This document shows positions 62,551 to 64,000 of a stretch of 64,000 nucleotides of DNA, piece by piece. How positions within the stretch are numbered: the stretch's first letter is position 1; the number at the start of each line of letters is the position of its first letter. Both the position numbers and the translations under genes were made by a program. Origin of the DNA: Bradyrhizobium aeschynomenes. Lineage in GTDB: Bacteria > Pseudomonadota > Alphaproteobacteria > Rhizobiales > Xanthobacteraceae. The stretch spans positions 496,001 to 560,000 of the forward strand of contig NZ_JABFDM010000004.1 in assembly GCF_013178945.1 (NCBI RefSeq), in the 5' to 3' direction. Below the pieces are notes generated by a model, which did no database searches, was not told the origin of the DNA, and worked only from the letters and a program-made list of their open reading frames with translations.

Positions 62551-63323
62551 TGAGCACGCTGTCCTTCCGCAACGTCTGGGTCGAGTATGGCAATCAGGTC
62601 GTGCTCGAGCGCATCAATCTCGAGATCGCCTCTGGCACCTTTCTCTCGATCGTCGGTCCCTCCGGCGCCGGCAAAAGCACCTTTCTCCGCCTGATCCTCG
62701 GCCAGGAAAAGCCGAGCCAGGGCGCGGTGCTGCTCGACGGCCAGCCGTTTCCCGCCGAGCCCGGACCCGATCGCGGCATCGTGTTCCAGCGCTACTCGGT
62801 GTTCCCGCATCTGACCGTGCTCGGCAACGTCCTGCTCGGCTATGAGCTCGCTGCAAGCCCGTTCACGGCGCGGCTGTTCGGCTCGGCGCGCAAGGACGCG
62901 GTCGAGAAGAGCCGCGCGCTGATCGAGGCGGTCGGTCTCGGTTCTCACGCCGACAAATATCCCAGCGCGCTGTCCGGCGGCATGCAGCAGCGGCTCGCGA
63001 TCGCGCAGGCGCTCGCCAAGCAGCCGCGCGTATTGCTGCTCGACGAGCCCTTCGGCGCGCTCGACCCCGGCACCCGCGCGCAGATGCATGCGCTGATCAA
63101 GCCGCTATGGCACGAGCACAAGACGACCATCGTCATGGTCACCCACGACATCAAGGAGGCGTTCGGCCTGGCGACGCGGCTGATCGCGCTCGACCGTCCG
63201 CGCAAGGATCCGCAGGCCCCTGAACGCTTCGGCGCGCGCATCACCTACGACCTCGATCTCACCCGCGACAGCGCGGTCCCCGTGCTCGGCTTCATCCGCG
63301 CCAGCGTGCACGTGGCACAATAA
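62550..63323 (+). CDS. NitT/TauT-type ABC transporter ATPase, probable guanidine importer
   Basis: 257 residues from MSTLSFRNVWVEYGNQVV; the start overlaps the permease stop (TGATG). Walker A GPSGAGKST, signature LSGGMQQRLAIAQAL, Walker B LLLDEPFGALDPG, switch MVTHDIKEAF. It completes the three-part importer and is followed 30 bp later by the ureohydrolase gene. Confidence 0.93.
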   Translation: MSTLSFRNVWVEYGNQVVLERINLEIASGTFLSIVGPSGAGKSTFLRLILGQEKPSQGAVLLDGQPFPAEPGPDRGIVFQRYSVFPHLTVLGNVLLGYELAASPFTARLFGSARKDAVEKSRALIEAVGLGSHADKYPSALSGGMQQRLAIAQALAKQPRVLLLDEPFGALDPGTRAQMHALIKPLWHEHKTTIVMVTHDIKEAFGLATRLIALDRPRKDPQAPERFGARITYDLDLTRDSAVPVLGFIRASVHVAQ

Positions 63324-63353
63324 CGACACCCAGAAGAAACGAAGGAGAACTCC

Positions 63354-64000
63354 ATGTCATTCCCCGCCATGCGGCGCACCCGCCGTGCCGGTTTGCATCC
63401 GCAGCGCCAGAGCCTGCGCCGGCATCATCCGGACTTCGACAAGATGGCCACGCAGGGCTGGCAGGCGCTGGAGGCCGAGGGCAAGCTGCCGAGCAACGGT
63501 TGGCGCAAGGAGCGGCAATGGGCGCTCGACATGGGTCTGCCCGGCTCCGACAGCCTGACCGATCGCGACATCCCGACCTTCGCGCGCGGTGAGCTGCCGC
63601 ATTTTGCCGGGATCAACACCTTCATGAAGGCGCCCTATGTCGAGAACGTCCGCGACGTCGGCAAGTACGACGCCGCCGTGATCGGCATCCCCTTCGATTC
63701 AGGCACCACCTATCGCCCTGGCACCCGCTTCGGGCCGCAGGGCATCCGCCGCATCTCCGCGCTCTACACGCCCTACAACTACGAGCTTGGTGTCGACCTG
63801 CGCGAGCAGATGACCCTGTGCGATGCCGGCGACGTCTTCACCATTCCCGCCAATCTCGAAAAGAGCTTCGACCAGATCAGCCGCGGCGTCGCGCATGTGT
63901 TCTCGTCGGGCGCGCTGCCGATCATGCTCGGCGGCGACCATTCGATCGGCTTTCCTTGCGTGCGTGGCATCGCGCAGTGCACCGACAAGAAGATCGGCAT
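63354..64000 (+). CDS. gdmH: Ureohydrolase-family enzyme, probable guanidine hydrolase (partial)
   Basis: 215 codons before the window end; GGAG precedes the ATG. A long N-terminal extension (about 95 residues, ending near TFMKAPYVENVRD) precedes the ureohydrolase core AAVIGIPFDSGTTYRPG, RFGPQGIRRISALYTPYN and the metal-binding LGGDHSIGF; the two later Asp/His metal motifs lie beyond the edge. Agmatinase, guanidinobutyrase and guanidine hydrolase share this fold. The extension, the riboswitch and the guanidine-type importer favour guanidine hydrolase (guanidine to urea and ammonia, nickel-dependent in cyanobacteria). Confidence 0.8.
   Translation, partial: MSFPAMRRTRRAGLHPQRQSLRRHHPDFDKMATQGWQALEAEGKLPSNGWRKERQWALDMGLPGSDSLTDRDIPTFARGELPHFAGINTFMKAPYVENVRDVGKYDAAVIGIPFDSGTTYRPGTRFGPQGIRRISALYTPYNYELGVDLREQMTLCDAGDVFTIPANLEKSFDQISRGVAHVFSSGALPIMLGGDHSIGFPCVRGIAQCTDKKIG

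Overview
This 64 kb window is a high-GC alphaproteobacterial chromosome segment that reads as Bradyrhizobium or a close relative. The reasons are the CYP199A-type P450 with its ferredoxin partner, the sox cluster, many liv/dpp-type transporters, and several families of dispersed intergenic palindromes typical of that group. No rRNA, tRNA, CRISPR array, insertion sequence or phage gene was seen. All calls rest on reading motifs and gene order; no database search was run.

Layout. 1-4.1 kb: an ABC exporter-like pair (LolD-type ATPase, FtsX-type permease) with a Tat-exported AttH/CrtC-like lipocalin, on the minus strand. 4.3-9.2 kb: two MFS transporters flank an N-acyl-D-amino-acid deacylase. 9.5-13.7 kb: a minus-strand sulfur-oxidation operon soxX-Y-Z-A-K-B without soxCD. 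13.9-22.5 kb: a DUF938 methyltransferase, an S9 prolyl oligopeptidase, an MFS transporter, an AhpD-like protein, two acyl-CoA dehydrogenases and a fasciclin-domain protein. 22.5-23.4 kb: a gene-free kilobase with a strongly structured element. 23.5-27.8 kb: an orphan AapJ-like binding protein, an L,D-transpeptidase and a cydAB-DUF2474 operon for a bd-type quinol oxidase. 28.1-36.3 kb: an ECF sigma factor, a three-gene phosphorelay (sensor kinase, REC-DUF3369-kinase, OmpR-type regulator), a divergent orphan UgpB-like binding protein and an APH-fold kinase. 36.3-39.4 kb: secreted proteins of unknown function, including a tandem paralogue pair, next to a secreted caspase-fold protein.

39.5-49.7 kb: a peptide/nickel-type ABC importer (binding protein, two permeases, fused double ATPase) runs straight into atzG-atzE-DUF3225(atzH)-gntR, with a convergent allophanate hydrolase (atzF). 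This looks like uptake and stepwise amide hydrolysis of a ureide or biuret-like nitrogen source. 49.9-59.3 kb: DUF805 protein, MarR regulator, CYP199A-like P450, its [2Fe-2S] ferredoxin, and a livKHMGF-type importer with two binding proteins, probably for uptake and oxidative demethylation or hydroxylation of a para-substituted aromatic acid.

60.3-64 kb (right edge): a guanidine-I (ykkC) riboswitch precedes a NitT/TauT-type ABC importer (binding protein, permease, ATPase) and a ureohydrolase-family enzyme cut by the window end. The riboswitch, importer and enzyme together point to guanidine import and hydrolysis. This is the most interesting system in the window. A second notable feature is a dispersed palindromic repeat lying in frame inside the linker of the fused ABC ATPase at 44.1-44.2 kb.
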